64,000 bases of DNA from Spongiihabitans sp965206355 (lineage in GTDB: Bacteria > Pseudomonadota > Gammaproteobacteria > Arenicellales > Poriferihabitantaceae), in assembly GCA_965206355.1 (NCBI GenBank), contig OZ242212.1:1364001-1428000 (forward strand), in the 5' to 3' direction. Below are positions 8,320 through 17,550 of this stretch, in pieces (positions within the stretch are counted from its first letter, which is position 1; each line of letters opens with the position of its first letter). A program made the position numbers and the translations under genes. The notes under the pieces were generated by a model. The model did no database searches. It saw only the letters and a list, made by a program, of their open reading frames with translations, and was not told the DNA's origin.

Positions 8320-10505
8320 TATTGGTGTGCAATTAATTTAGCGTAAACGCCGTCTTTATCCGCAGCAAGTCTCATATGGTCGCCACGCTGAACAATTCGA
8401 CCTTTGTCGAGCACCAGAATTTGATCAGCATCGCGAATAGTGCTGAGACGATGCGCTACAATCACCAGGCTGCAACAACGGCGCTTGATACCATCCATCA
8501 CCTTTTTTTCGACAATCGTATCGAGCGCCGATGTCGCTTCGTCCAGGATAATCAGGCTGGGATTGGTAACCAGCGCGCGGGCGATTTCAAGGCATTGGCG
8601 TTGCCCGCCACTGAAATTTCTACCACCCTCTAGAATTTGATGGCTATAGTTGCCGGGCAGTTTATTGATGGTTTCCAGCAAACCGACATCCTCCAGCGCT
8701 TCGCCAATTCTAATGTCCATAATGGTTTTGTCCCACAGCGTCAGGTTGTCTCGCACCGACCCTTCGAACAATATAATTTCTTGACTTACCATGGACACGG
8801 AACGACCGAAAGTAAAAGTGTCAATAGCGTCCAGATGCTGTTCGTCATACAGAATTTCTCCTTGCGATGGTTCATAAAGCCGCGATAATAATTTGAGCAA
8901 TGTTGATTTACCGCTGCCCGAAGAACCGACTATGGCGATTGAATTACCTGGTTCAACGGTGAAATCAATGTCTTTCAATGCGGGCGCACCGTTCTTTGTA
9001 TAGCTGAATGCAAGGTTTGACACTCCCAACTTGCCATAGAGTCTTGGCGGCCCGGCCAGTTTCGCGGGCTGGGCACGCTTTTCGGGCTGATAGCTCAGCA
9101 CATCGTCCAAACGGTCCAGATCGCCTTTTAGTTGTTGTAGTTCGGCACCAAAACTGACCAAGCTGGAAATGGGCCGCATAAATTGTTGCGCTAATCCTTG
9201 AAACGCAATCAGACCGCCTACTGTCATCACGCCATCTATAATCAGGCGACTACCCACCAGAATAATGATACATACAGCGAGACCGGTCAGAAAATTTGGG
9301 GTCAGCACTAGGATGCAGGAATAAATATTGAGGGTTTTCTTGGCCCTGACCATGCGCGCCTGAATGCCCGTCCAGCGTCTGAAAAATACGCTTTCGATAC
9401 CATTGGCTTTCAACGTTCCGATCGCGTTAAGGCCACTCATTGACACCCCGAGAAGGTTGCTTTTTTCTTTGAGAAAAACCTTATTGACGGTGCTCCGTTT
9501 TTCATTAAGAATAGCCAGAACAAGAAAATTCAGCGACACCATAACAATAGCGACCAACCCCAATATATTGTTATAAAGGATGAGAATTGCGCCGTAAATA
9601 ACCGAAGTCATCACATTGATTACATTGATGGCCACATTGTTTGCAAGCGTTTGAGCAACCCGGTCATTGGATGCCACGCGATCGGCTATGTCGCCGATAT
9701 ACCGCTGAGCAAAGAACAACAAAGGCAACTCAAAGATATGCTTCATGAATTTTGCTGCGGACGTTATTCCCATTTTCAGATTCAGCAGCGTTAACATTCG
9801 ATACTGAATGCTGAGCATCACGGTTTGCGCTATAAAAGTGATGACCATAGCCAAAACCAGCGGGCGCATTAGCGAATCCAGCCCGCGAATCAACACGTCA
9901 TCAATAAAAATTTTACTGAACACCGGAACCACCAGTCCGATGATGGACAGCATCAGCGTGACCAGCGTCAAGTAGAGCAGGTTTTTTGTTTCGCCGGACA
10001 GACGCCTGGCCAGACTGCTATGAATTTTTTGCGGAGAACCGACCGGCCTGAAATCTTTTGTTTTGGTGAAATTGATAGCGACGCCAGTGAAATTATCGTC
10101 AAACTCTTGACGGGTGACCGTCTTGCGGCCTTCGCCCGGATCATTGAGATAGTATATCCCTTTTTTGGTATCCAATCCTTCCAGCACTAAGAAGTGATTG
10201 AATTTCCAAAAAATAATCGCCGGAAAAACGACTCGATCAACCAGATTATCCAAATCCGCTCGCACCCCCTGGGCAACGAGATTAAAACTCTTGGCAACCT
10301 TCACCAACGCCAAGGCATTGCTACCGTCACGCGATACGTCACAGGATTTTCTGAGCTGCTCCAGACTTTGATGCACACCGTGGTAAGCCAATATAGCACC
10401 CAAAGACGCCGCGCCGCACTCAGTCGCCTCCATCTGCATGAAGACCGGTGTTTTGCGGCGAATGACTTTGCTTTTTTTGGTGCGCTTAAGCAACGAAGCA
10501 AACAT
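8319..10505 (-). CDS. NHLM-type peptidase-containing ABC exporter (C39 peptidase, permease, ATPase)
   Basis: 728 residues with the classic three-part layout of bacteriocin exporters. N-terminal C39 peptidase: Cys30 in TECGAASLG, His104 in KFNHFLVLEG, Asp122 in LNDPGEG. Six-helix permease at about 170-450. ATPase with GSSGSGKST, FSGGQRQ, LIILDEATSALD and AHRLS. It should cut the three NHLP leaders after AAG and pump the cores out of the cytoplasm. It overlaps the second ABC gene and follows the HlyD gene by 34 bp. Confidence 0.93.
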   Translation of the reverse strand: MFASLLKRTKKSKVIRRKTPVFMQMEATECGAASLGAILAYHGVHQSLEQLRKSCDVSRDGSNALALVKVAKSFNLVAQGVRADLDNLVDRVVFPAIIFWKFNHFLVLEGLDTKKGIYYLNDPGEGRKTVTRQEFDDNFTGVAINFTKTKDFRPVGSPQKIHSSLARRLSGETKNLLYLTLVTLMLSIIGLVVPVFSKIFIDDVLIRGLDSLMRPLVLAMVITFIAQTVMLSIQYRMLTLLNLKMGITSAAKFMKHIFELPLLFFAQRYIGDIADRVASNDRVAQTLANNVAINVINVMTSVIYGAILILYNNILGLVAIVMVSLNFLVLAILNEKRSTVNKVFLKEKSNLLGVSMSGLNAIGTLKANGIESVFFRRWTGIQARMVRAKKTLNIYSCILVLTPNFLTGLAVCIIILVGSRLIIDGVMTVGGLIAFQGLAQQFMRPISSLVSFGAELQQLKGDLDRLDDVLSYQPEKRAQPAKLAGPPRLYGKLGVSNLAFSYTKNGAPALKDIDFTVEPGNSIAIVGSSGSGKSTLLKLLSRLYEPSQGEILYDEQHLDAIDTFTFGRSVSMVSQEIILFEGSVRDNLTLWDKTIMDIRIGEALEDVGLLETINKLPGNYSHQILEGGRNFSGGQRQCLEIARALVTNPSLIILDEATSALDTIVEKKVMDGIKRRCCSLVIVAHRLSTIRDADQILVLDKGRIVQRGDHMRLAADKDGVYAKLIAHQ

Positions 10506-10539
10506 ATACTTGATGAGTATTTATCAATGCCATTCCTGA

Positions 10540-11871
10540 TTAAGCAAAAAAGGAACGCAATAAAGGAATCAACATGGTGATGGGTTTGCGTTTTTCTAAA
10601 ATAAACTCGACCGTCCCCAGGCTACCTATATTAATGGAATTTTCCTCAGCTCCGCGCGGCGATGTCCACGACAAACCGTTTTTGGAAGCGGGGTCACTTT
10701 TCAGTTCAATTCTGACTTCATACAGCGCGCCTGCCCGGGTAAATTGATCCACCAGCGCCTGGTTGGCCAATTTTGATGCAATGCCGGCAGCGGTAATCGG
10801 CAGTTCTGAAACGCTGACAACAATGCCTTCCACCATGCCATACTCATTACGGTTGAGATAGTCCACTTCAATCTGTAGTTCGGTCCCGCGCGTTATTCGC
10901 TTGCCGTCAGCGGCGTTGACATATGCGATAAATTCGAGGCCTGCTCGCTGATTGGTTTGAACCAGATTCAATAACCCGACTTTGTCATCGCTAGTCGATC
11001 CTTCAACCATAATAATGGAAGTGAAATTACGTTTGGTGGTATTAGTCATGATGCTCATGAAGGAAGTTCCCGCCTGTAATAGAGTGCCTTCAGGCGCCTT
11101 GATCTCCAACACTTCACCTGCCACCGGCGCCAGCACTTGCAATTCCTCAAGGTTGCGGAGCGCGGTCTGGCGGCGGTCCGCCTGACGCGTAACGGTCTGT
11201 TGCAATTCGGTTAAACGGAGATCTTCCTGGTATTTTTTCTCAAAATCAGTTTGGCTCAAACGGTCCAGTTGCGTTTGTAGCGCATGCAGTTCACTGCGTG
11301 CCTTGGTATAGGCCAGACGTTTGTTGGACAAGGTTGTCTGAGTGATGAGATTGTCGTTGAACAATCGGATGCTGTCTTGGTGGGCTTTTTCGGATTCTTC
11401 AGTCGCCAAACGAGCCGACTCGATCTCCGCTTGGATATTTTTGGTTTGTTTTGCCAGGTTGTGATTTCTCAGCTCACGGTCGGTCGAGATAATCTGCTTG
11501 TTTTGTTCATACAGTTGCTCCGCTTGCCGTAAATCCCGCTCGGCGACCACCAGTTCCTTTTTTCTGCTGGATGAACTGAACTGGGCAATCACTTCTTCTT
11601 TTTCTACATAATCTCCAATCGTGTGGAAAATCTTATCGAGCGTGTCGGAAAAGGGCGCGGAAGCGTCCACCACGCGGCCGCCGTAGGGCAGAAATATGCC
11701 ATTCCCACTGACCCGCGTGGATATATCGGCGACGCATGCCCAAATGATCAACACGACCAAAAATACCCATGCGATTAATAGAAACAACCAATGCCGATAG
11801 GAAGTTATCTGGATATTGGTATCGAGGTCATCCGGCGATGACATTTTTTTCAGCGCGTTATAACGAAACAT
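10540..11871 (-). CDS. HlyD-family membrane fusion protein of NHLM export system
   Basis: 443 residues. One N-terminal membrane anchor (HWLFLLIAWVFLVVLIIWAC, about 27-46), a biotinyl-lipoyl-like hairpin (VDASAPFSDTLDKIFHTIGDYVEKEE, resumed later by LQVLAPVAGEVLEIKAPEGT) and a long coiled coil between them (about 110-240). It would bridge the inner-membrane ABC exporter to an outer-membrane channel in the periplasm; the TolC-like protein at 15676-16965 is the obvious partner. It ends 16 bp downstream of the integrase-like gene, in one long minus-strand run. Confidence 0.9.
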   Translation of the reverse strand: MFRYNALKKMSSPDDLDTNIQITSYRHWLFLLIAWVFLVVLIIWACVADISTRVSGNGIFLPYGGRVVDASAPFSDTLDKIFHTIGDYVEKEEVIAQFSSSSRKKELVVAERDLRQAEQLYEQNKQIISTDRELRNHNLAKQTKNIQAEIESARLATEESEKAHQDSIRLFNDNLITQTTLSNKRLAYTKARSELHALQTQLDRLSQTDFEKKYQEDLRLTELQQTVTRQADRRQTALRNLEELQVLAPVAGEVLEIKAPEGTLLQAGTSFMSIMTNTTKRNFTSIIMVEGSTSDDKVGLLNLVQTNQRAGLEFIAYVNAADGKRITRGTELQIEVDYLNRNEYGMVEGIVVSVSELPITAAGIASKLANQALVDQFTRAGALYEVRIELKSDPASKNGLSWTSPRGAEENSINIGSLGTVEFILEKRKPITMLIPLLRSFFA

Positions 11872-11886
11872 TGCCCACTATCCTGA

Positions 11887-13011
11887 TTATTTGAAAAGAG
11901 ACGATACCCATGACGAATATATCGAATTTGCTTGTCCGTTATCCAACGTTGCATGGCCTTTGGCAACACCCAAAGCGCGCAACGGGCTGATGTAGCCGCC
12001 AAGCCGAGCAGTCAATGATTTCGGGCCACGCCAATTTTCGCCATGCTTCAGGTAATAATTCATCATGGCCACGGGGCTTAATCCATATGTCGGGTAATAA
12101 GGGTATTGATGATGATGGTTATAATTTTTCAGCCACGCCGCCAATTCTTTCGCAATTATTTTCGGGTCGGGCTGTTTTGTCGAGAAATTTTCCACCGGCA
12201 CCGATAGCAACTGGTAAAAATACTGAATCGAGCCGTCCAACACCGGCTTGACCGAGTATTGGCTAATCTGTTTTAGATCATGTTTTTGCAGTAAGCTATC
12301 GAACGAATCGTAATCCGATGTTCCATCGATATTTCGATCAAACAGTTTAAGGTCGCTGGTCGCCACCGTTTTTACCGGTAATCCGAATTCCATAGCCTTG
12401 GGAAACACCTGCGTATCAAGCCAGTGGAGGATTTTTTTTCTGTCCATTTTGGGCAAAAGCAACACGAAGGCGTAATTAATGCTGGGATCAATGGCAATGC
12501 AGATTCGATGGTTTCCGGTTTTAACGACATCCAGATTTAATTGTTCAAACGGTCTGATGAGGTCGCGATGATACGCGCTGAAACAAGGATTGTGATTTTG
12601 CATAAACAGGCGCTGTCGCACACTCAATTCCTTCGCGAAGTATGCGTATTTCAACTGCGACTCAAGGTGCAACCATCGTTGCTGGTGTCTGTTTAGGTCG
12701 AGTTTTTTCAACACCACATGGACGGTTGTGTGAGAAAGTCGAATGTTATGCTCGCTGAGAAGTTTCTCGCTGATTCCGCAAGTGGATATGCTCGGATTGG
12801 TCAACACCATATCCATGATGGTTATTTCATGATTTGCGGAAACGTCCGAACGCGGCGATTTATTTCGTGAAACAAAATTCGCCACGGTCTTTTTTATATG
12901 ATAATAGGAAATTCGACTGATGCCAAAATCCTGGCAAGTTTTGGTTACGTTTCCTGTTTTTCTCGCGCGCTCCAGGATAATCAACTTTTCCACTAACGTT
13001 CTGCGAATCAT
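11887..13011 (-). CDS. HTH plus DDE-integrase-like (rve) protein inside the RiPP operon
   Basis: About 374 residues from the ATG at 13011, chosen because it avoids overlapping the upstream gene. The N-terminus has a transposase-type HTH (KTCQDFGISRISYYHIKK) and a second HTH-like block (SISTCGISEKLLSEHNIRLSHTTVHVVL), followed by an RNaseH-like integrase core: LNLDVVKTGNHRICIAIDP and VKTVATSDLKLFD give the first two acidic positions. The third, usually Glu in E-x-x-N/F, looks like Asp in VLDGSIQYFYQ. I find no terminal inverted repeats or target duplication, and it fits tightly between operon genes. It may be a decayed IS481-like transposase or a domesticated DNA-binding protein; catalytic ability is doubtful. 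Confidence 0.7.
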   Translation of the reverse strand: MIRRTLVEKLIILERARKTGNVTKTCQDFGISRISYYHIKKTVANFVSRNKSPRSDVSANHEITIMDMVLTNPSISTCGISEKLLSEHNIRLSHTTVHVVLKKLDLNRHQQRWLHLESQLKYAYFAKELSVRQRLFMQNHNPCFSAYHRDLIRPFEQLNLDVVKTGNHRICIAIDPSINYAFVLLLPKMDRKKILHWLDTQVFPKAMEFGLPVKTVATSDLKLFDRNIDGTSDYDSFDSLLQKHDLKQISQYSVKPVLDGSIQYFYQLLSVPVENFSTKQPDPKIIAKELAAWLKNYNHHHQYPYYPTYGLSPVAMMNYYLKHGENWRGPKSLTARLGGYISPLRALGVAKGHATLDNGQANSIYSSWVSSLFK

Positions 13012-13027
13012 GATTCTGGTCTCAACA

Positions 13028-14116
13028 TTATTCGTGCGTTGACTTCGTAGTATAGTTGCCGGCTGTGGTGTAGTTGCCGGTTGATTTGGCAAAAGCCTCC
13101 AGTAAAGCGGGTATCTGCCCATACATCTTACTGTCCGTGGCGGCTGCGTTCATGGAAACCAGATATTGCCGTGGATATACACGAGCGAAACTGCCAGCGG
13201 GTTTCCCTGTTTTCACCAGATTCAACACCGCATTGCCAGCCGCTTCCCCCTGCTCAAATGGAGACGCGCCGACGGACAGGAGTACGCCATCTTGAGAGTT
13301 AAACACATTCAGACCAATCACTATTTTATTGGAATTTTGAACTGTCCACTGGGCGACCCGCGCCGGGGGAACGGTCTGATTCGAACCACTCGCGACTTTC
13401 AATTCGCGATAGCCGCCCACCAGGATATACCTGACATCGTCGGGCAGGTTGAGGATGATATCTTTCCACTCGGCAAAAAAAGTAGCCGAGAGTTGTCCTC
13501 TGTAGGAGATGTTCTCTCGCCAGTCGAACGCTTGCATATACGCGGCGTCTTTTTTTGCCGATAGACTATCGTCAGATACGAAAACCGTTGCGGTTGGTTT
13601 GCCGTCATACCGATTGATTATGTTGATCAACTCAACTATCGCCGCGAGCGGTTTGCGTTCATAGATGCCAGTTACATTGGGTGCCTCTTCGTATCCATAT
13701 GGTGCCACGCTGCCATTTACCCCAGCGAAAATGATGTTGATGGATTCGTGGCCGACATAATCCTTGGCGACCAGGGCATTGGCGTTATCGTCTATGGCAA
13801 GAATTATATCCGGATTAAAATCATGAATTCGGCGATGAGCTCTTTTTTGCGCGCGCCGTTTTTGATTATCGTCCGCGCCTTTGGTCGCCATGTAGTGATA
13901 GCTGCTGTTGATCCGCCGCTGGTCAAAGAACACGCCAGCGATTCCCTGGTCAATACCCCTGGTCCATGAATACTCGGGGGTATAACTGTGCAATATCAAA
14001 ACCTTGACTTCATCCCTGACAAGAACAAAGAACACCCCCATTTGCACAAAAAACAGCACGGCAAAAATCGTTATGAGAACGTCGGGCGCGAAAATACGTT
14101 TCAATCTGCGCATCAC
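13028..14116 (-). CDS. Periplasmic ABC-type substrate-binding protein
   Basis: 362 residues. An N-terminal membrane anchor or uncleaved signal (VLITIFAVLFFVQMGVFFVLV) precedes a two-lobe periplasmic binding fold of the ABC_sub_bind family (VLILHSYTPEYSWTRGIDQGI, PDIILAIDDNANALVAKDYVG, NIIFAGVNGS, PTATVFVSDDSLSAKKDA). No cognate permease or ATPase is next to it; its start overlaps the stop of the SLC13-like gene by 4 bp, so the two are probably translated together. The C-terminus carries a short Asn-Tyr-Thr-Thr repeat. The ligand is unknown. It could sense an extracellular signal for the cluster, but that is only inference. Confidence 0.75.
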   Translation of the reverse strand: MMRRLKRIFAPDVLITIFAVLFFVQMGVFFVLVRDEVKVLILHSYTPEYSWTRGIDQGIAGVFFDQRRINSSYHYMATKGADDNQKRRAQKRAHRRIHDFNPDIILAIDDNANALVAKDYVGHESINIIFAGVNGSVAPYGYEEAPNVTGIYERKPLAAIVELINIINRYDGKPTATVFVSDDSLSAKKDAAYMQAFDWRENISYRGQLSATFFAEWKDIILNLPDDVRYILVGGYRELKVASGSNQTVPPARVAQWTVQNSNKIVIGLNVFNSQDGVLLSVGASPFEQGEAAGNAVLNLVKTGKPAGSFARVYPRQYLVSMNAAATDSKMYGQIPALLEAFAKSTGNYTTAGNYTTKSTHE

Positions 14117-15555
14117 AAAACCCCCAGCAACTTCCAGTAGGGTATGGACAAGTAAATTGCGGCCAATTTCATTAAAAATGTCAAACCGTTAATGGCGTAG
14201 ACTCGGTTTGAGTGGAATACTTTGGCGTGGCGTTTGCCTAAAGTGGAAACGCCCTGCATATAGTAAGACGCCTGATAGGGCCAGATATAGGATTCTGACA
14301 TCATCAAAATAATAAAACCCACCACCCACGCATAGCTTTCCTGCACTATGGTCACAGGTATCAGCGCGCCAGCCAGCAAAATGACAGTCGTATTAATCGA
14401 AACAAATAATCGAAACACAAAAACCAATGCCGACAATAACAATATGAACAGGTAGATATTGCTGTCCAGATATTGGGTCAACCACGAAAGTTGATTCGCA
14501 ATCAAGACGGTTAACTCCATGTACTGAAGAACATTGGTAAAACCAACCATCGCTCCGAGAAAAATCAGAAAGCCCCAGTCGATGTTGTTGGAAAATTGTT
14601 TTCGATCAATGGCATTGAAAAACAGCAGGGCGAAGAATATGGTGAGGGAGATCAAATGAATTTCGATATGGTGATATGGATAGGATATGATCAACAGCAC
14701 AAATAGCGCCAAGGCGATGACCCCAATTATTTCTTGCCGGTTCATTCTGGGCATGTCTCGGCGCAGAATTTCGATGGACTTCTCGTCAATGGAAACTCGT
14801 TCTCTATTAACAAAAATCAATGCTTGGATAATTAAAAACAGGACGATTAAAATAAGCCCTGGCGCCAGGGCGGCAACCATCCAGAACAAGTGATTGAAAC
14901 TGTCCTGATCCTGAATGGAGAACATGCCCCATAATAGCAGATTAATGGATTTTGCGCTGAGAAACATCGGTGAAAGCAGACTGGTTCCACTCAACAAGGC
15001 AGCCGCAAGTCGTTGATGTTCTTTTGAATTTTCCGAAATTTGCGTTAGAGCGTCATCCAGAAAGGGCGCAATCAGCGCGATGCGCCCGTTGGCACTGGGG
15101 ACGAACGGCGTCGCCAGCAATCCGAAAAGAAACACAATAGAGGAGAACATGAATTTATTCTTTGGCCGCCATTTATAGATAGCGTAGGATAGCATCCGCT
15201 GGTTCAGCCCCGAGTTCACGATTACGCTACTTAAACTGACCACGCTTAGCGCAAAAAAGAAGGCTTTGGAGCTATATCCTGAAAACACAACATCAGGAGG
15301 GGCCGTTCCCAACAACAATACCCCCACCAGTAGAAAAACGCTGGGAACGAAATCGGGGAGCAAACGGAAGACCCACATGATCACCGCGCACAGCAATATG
15401 GTGATACATTGACTGACCGGGGCGGCGATCGACAACGCAACCCAGTTAACGCCATAGTAGAGCGGCAACGGCACGGTTAACAGCAACAGCCATCCTGTGA
15501 CGCGCACAAAATCAAACCATTCTTGGCCGCCACTCTCTTTGTTATCGATTTCCAC
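14113..15555 (-). CDS. SLC13/DASS-family anion transporter-like membrane protein
   Basis: 480 residues, about 11-12 hydrophobic segments. Motifs resembling the DASS (CitT/SLC13) fold: ATPFVPSANGRIALIAPF and, near the C-terminus, FRLFVSINTTVILLAGALIPVTIV followed by ESYIWPYQASYY. Such proteins import di- or tricarboxylates or sulfate in symport. Here it is embedded between secretion genes and coupled to a periplasmic binding protein. Substrate and role in the cluster are unknown. Confidence 0.75.
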   Translation of the reverse strand: MEIDNKESGGQEWFDFVRVTGWLLLLTVPLPLYYGVNWVALSIAAPVSQCITILLCAVIMWVFRLLPDFVPSVFLLVGVLLLGTAPPDVVFSGYSSKAFFFALSVVSLSSVIVNSGLNQRMLSYAIYKWRPKNKFMFSSIVFLFGLLATPFVPSANGRIALIAPFLDDALTQISENSKEHQRLAAALLSGTSLLSPMFLSAKSINLLLWGMFSIQDQDSFNHLFWMVAALAPGLILIVLFLIIQALIFVNRERVSIDEKSIEILRRDMPRMNRQEIIGVIALALFVLLIISYPYHHIEIHLISLTIFFALLFFNAIDRKQFSNNIDWGFLIFLGAMVGFTNVLQYMELTVLIANQLSWLTQYLDSNIYLFILLLSALVFVFRLFVSINTTVILLAGALIPVTIVQESYAWVVGFIILMMSESYIWPYQASYYMQGVSTLGKRHAKVFHSNRVYAINGLTFLMKLAAIYLSIPYWKLLGVL

Positions 15556-15675
15556 TTTCCTTAAAAATAGATTTTGTCAGAGTCAGAATCAAAACGTTAG
15601 TTTATTCGCGGATGAACCAGGCATATGCCACACAACCTGCGGCATTTGGATCTGCGCACGCATTGGCCAAGCAAA

Positions 15676-16965
15676 TTAACTGGAAGTAAAATACAACTGA
15701 TTAACGGTCTTGATATCATCCAAAGACAACGTGCCGGCGAGTTGCCCTAATTGCAGTCCCGAAAGAATGTAGTCGTGAATAGCGTTGATGAGGTCAATGG
15801 CCGATTGAACCAGAATATTTTTGGCATCCAGAACCTCGTTGCTGGTACGGTCGCCTCTGGAAAACCCGTCTTGAGTCGCATTGAGTCGCTTGCGATGGGA
15901 CGCCACCAGAGATCGCAGGGCATGAATACGTTCGCGAAAACTCTGCCGGTTGCGATACAAATTGGTCACTTGCTGACGCAACTGTTTGCTTTGCCGCGTT
16001 ATGCGCAATTTTTGCCGCTCATGGGCGATATGGGTTTCTTGCAACTTCGCCAATTTCCCGCCACCCTGGGTGATGGGAATGTCCACTGACAAGGTCGCTT
16101 GCCTGTCGCTACCGCTGACGGCGCCGCCAGATGCGTGAGTATTACTCCAAGACGCGCTGAGAGCTACGCTGGGAAAAAAATTCTGTTTTGCCTGCTTGAT
16201 ATTGATTTCGGCTATATCCAGGCGCACACGGGAAATTCGCAGGTCGTAATTTTTTTGCCGGGCGATTTCCAGCCATTCGTTCAACGGGCGATCGGGCGCT
16301 TCCTGAGTTATGTCCAAGTCGGGTATGACCGGCGTCAGTTCATATGGTTTGTCGCCAACCAATACAATGAGCCTTTCGCGGCTATTGGCCAGTTCATTTT
16401 CAGCGGTGATGACGGAAACTTTTGCCAAATCAAGATCGGCAGCGGTCTCGGTTAGATCAAGAATGGTTGATTCGTGAATACTAAAGAGCGTTTCAACCAC
16501 TTTTTTATGCGCTTCGACTCCGGCCACGTTACCACGGGTAATCTTCACGCTCGAGGCCGAAGAGAGCACGTTCAAATAAGATTCCGTCACATTGGCAATG
16601 TTAGCCGCGATTGCCTTTAAATTTTCAATGCCGGCCAGCTCCAAGTTCTTTTTAGACACCGCGTAAAACGAATGTTGCTCGGCATTCCAAATAGTTTGCG
16701 TTAAGTTAACACTGGATTTTCTTGATCGAAGAAAGGCGTCTTCACTATGATTTGCGGAGCCTTGAAGGCTGATCTGAGGCAACAATGGAGAAAGAGAGCG
16801 ACGCTTTTGCAAACGCCTCTCCTCCACCCCTTTCAGCGCAATTTGCACGGATTCGTCATGCATTTGCCCGAATTGCACAGCCTGCCATAAATCCATGGTA
16901 TCGGCATTGACAGCCGGTGCAACAAATGCAATCACTGCAACGATTTTTCGGGAAATCCTGCGCAT
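15676..16965 (-). CDS. TolC-family outer-membrane channel
   Basis: 429 residues with an N-terminal signal peptide (ISRKIVAVIAFVAPAVNA) and the duplicated helical TolC repeat: ALKGVEERRLQKRRSLSPLLPQI and, in the second half, DIAEINIKQAKQNFFPSVALSA. It should form the outer-membrane exit duct for the HlyD/ABC exporter set encoded downstream. It starts 9 bp after the leader-only NHLP gene. Length and architecture are typical. Confidence 0.9.
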   Translation of the reverse strand: MRRISRKIVAVIAFVAPAVNADTMDLWQAVQFGQMHDESVQIALKGVEERRLQKRRSLSPLLPQISLQGSANHSEDAFLRSRKSSVNLTQTIWNAEQHSFYAVSKKNLELAGIENLKAIAANIANVTESYLNVLSSASSVKITRGNVAGVEAHKKVVETLFSIHESTILDLTETAADLDLAKVSVITAENELANSRERLIVLVGDKPYELTPVIPDLDITQEAPDRPLNEWLEIARQKNYDLRISRVRLDIAEINIKQAKQNFFPSVALSASWSNTHASGGAVSGSDRQATLSVDIPITQGGGKLAKLQETHIAHERQKLRITRQSKQLRQQVTNLYRNRQSFRERIHALRSLVASHRKRLNATQDGFSRGDRTSNEVLDAKNILVQSAIDLINAIHDYILSGLQLGQLAGTLSLDDIKTVNQLYFTSS

Positions 16966-16974
16966 CGGAAAAAC

Positions 16975-17214
16975 TTAGACATTTTCCCCTTCAAGATAGG
17001 GCAAAACGATGTGAACCAGTTTGTCGGTATTAAACAACAATTCCACTTTGGAATTCGCCGGAATATCCACTCCCGCGCCCTTCAGAACCTCGGTTGGGTT
17101 GGCCTCAAGTTTAGCGCGGAAATCTGGGTCGCCGTAGTATCTGGCCAGGACATCGGAAAACGCCTGTTGATTTCTCTCAAAATCTTTCTCGTCAATGTTC
17201 ATTTTGGTATTCAT
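16975..17214 (-). CDS. NHLP leader-like small protein without a core peptide
   Basis: 79 residues. The body matches the nitrile-hydratase-alpha-like leader fold (VLARYYGDPDFRAKLEANPT, VLKGAGVDIP, VELLFNTDKLVHIVLP) but the protein stops shortly after VLPYLEGENV with no AAG/GG cleavage site and no core. It is the first gene of the long minus-strand run and immediately precedes the TolC-like gene. Possible roles are a leader acting in trans, a regulator or chaperone of the modification enzymes, or a precursor that lost its core. Two ATGs four codons apart are possible starts. Confidence 0.8.
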   Translation of the reverse strand: MNTKMNIDEKDFERNQQAFSDVLARYYGDPDFRAKLEANPTEVLKGAGVDIPANSKVELLFNTDKLVHIVLPYLEGENV

Positions 17215-17511
17215 GGGGAATTTCTCCAGTTAAAGTGGTTATGGATTAAGGAAACGCGAATATACAACTCGTCATAGTAATTTAATTACCGTCGAAAATC
17301 CAGCCCCATGCCGTTGCCCTCTTTAGTAACACATAAAAACTGTCCGGTTCTCATACTGCCCCGAGGAGGGAGGTTTATGAGGCGGACAGAGTGGCTACAG
17401 GAGACCCGACTGATGAGATTTGAGGACGGCGGCGATTCGGGGTGCCGGAGTGTGATTTCAAGGCGAGCGGGTTGCCACTGGCCCAGTTTAACCCCGCCCG
17501 GCATGATCCTT
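17215..17511. other. Divergent intergenic region between RiPP cluster and cas9
   Basis: About 300 bp separating the minus-strand RiPP operon from the plus-strand cas9. The part next to 17214 is AT-rich and should carry the RiPP operon promoter; an imperfect GC-rich stretch covers 17350-17500. I see no gene. Confidence 0.5.
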
Positions 17512-17517
17512 GTATAA
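17512..17517 (+). promoter_or_regulatory. Probable -10 box of the cas9 promoter
   Basis: A perfect TATAAT stands 33 bp before the chosen cas9 ATG. The -35 region is weak (a GTTTAA at 17486-17491 is too far at 20 bp). This implies a short 5' leader of about 27 nt without an evident Shine-Dalgarno sequence. Confidence 0.5.
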
Positions 17518-17550
17518 TTGAGCCGAATATCAACAAATCAAAATATTCCA

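Noticed and set aside
17518..17550. Extended cas9 start at an upstream TTG
   Set aside because: It would lie one base after the TATAAT box, so it would hardly be transcribed; the ATG at 17551 directly precedes the RuvC-I motif.
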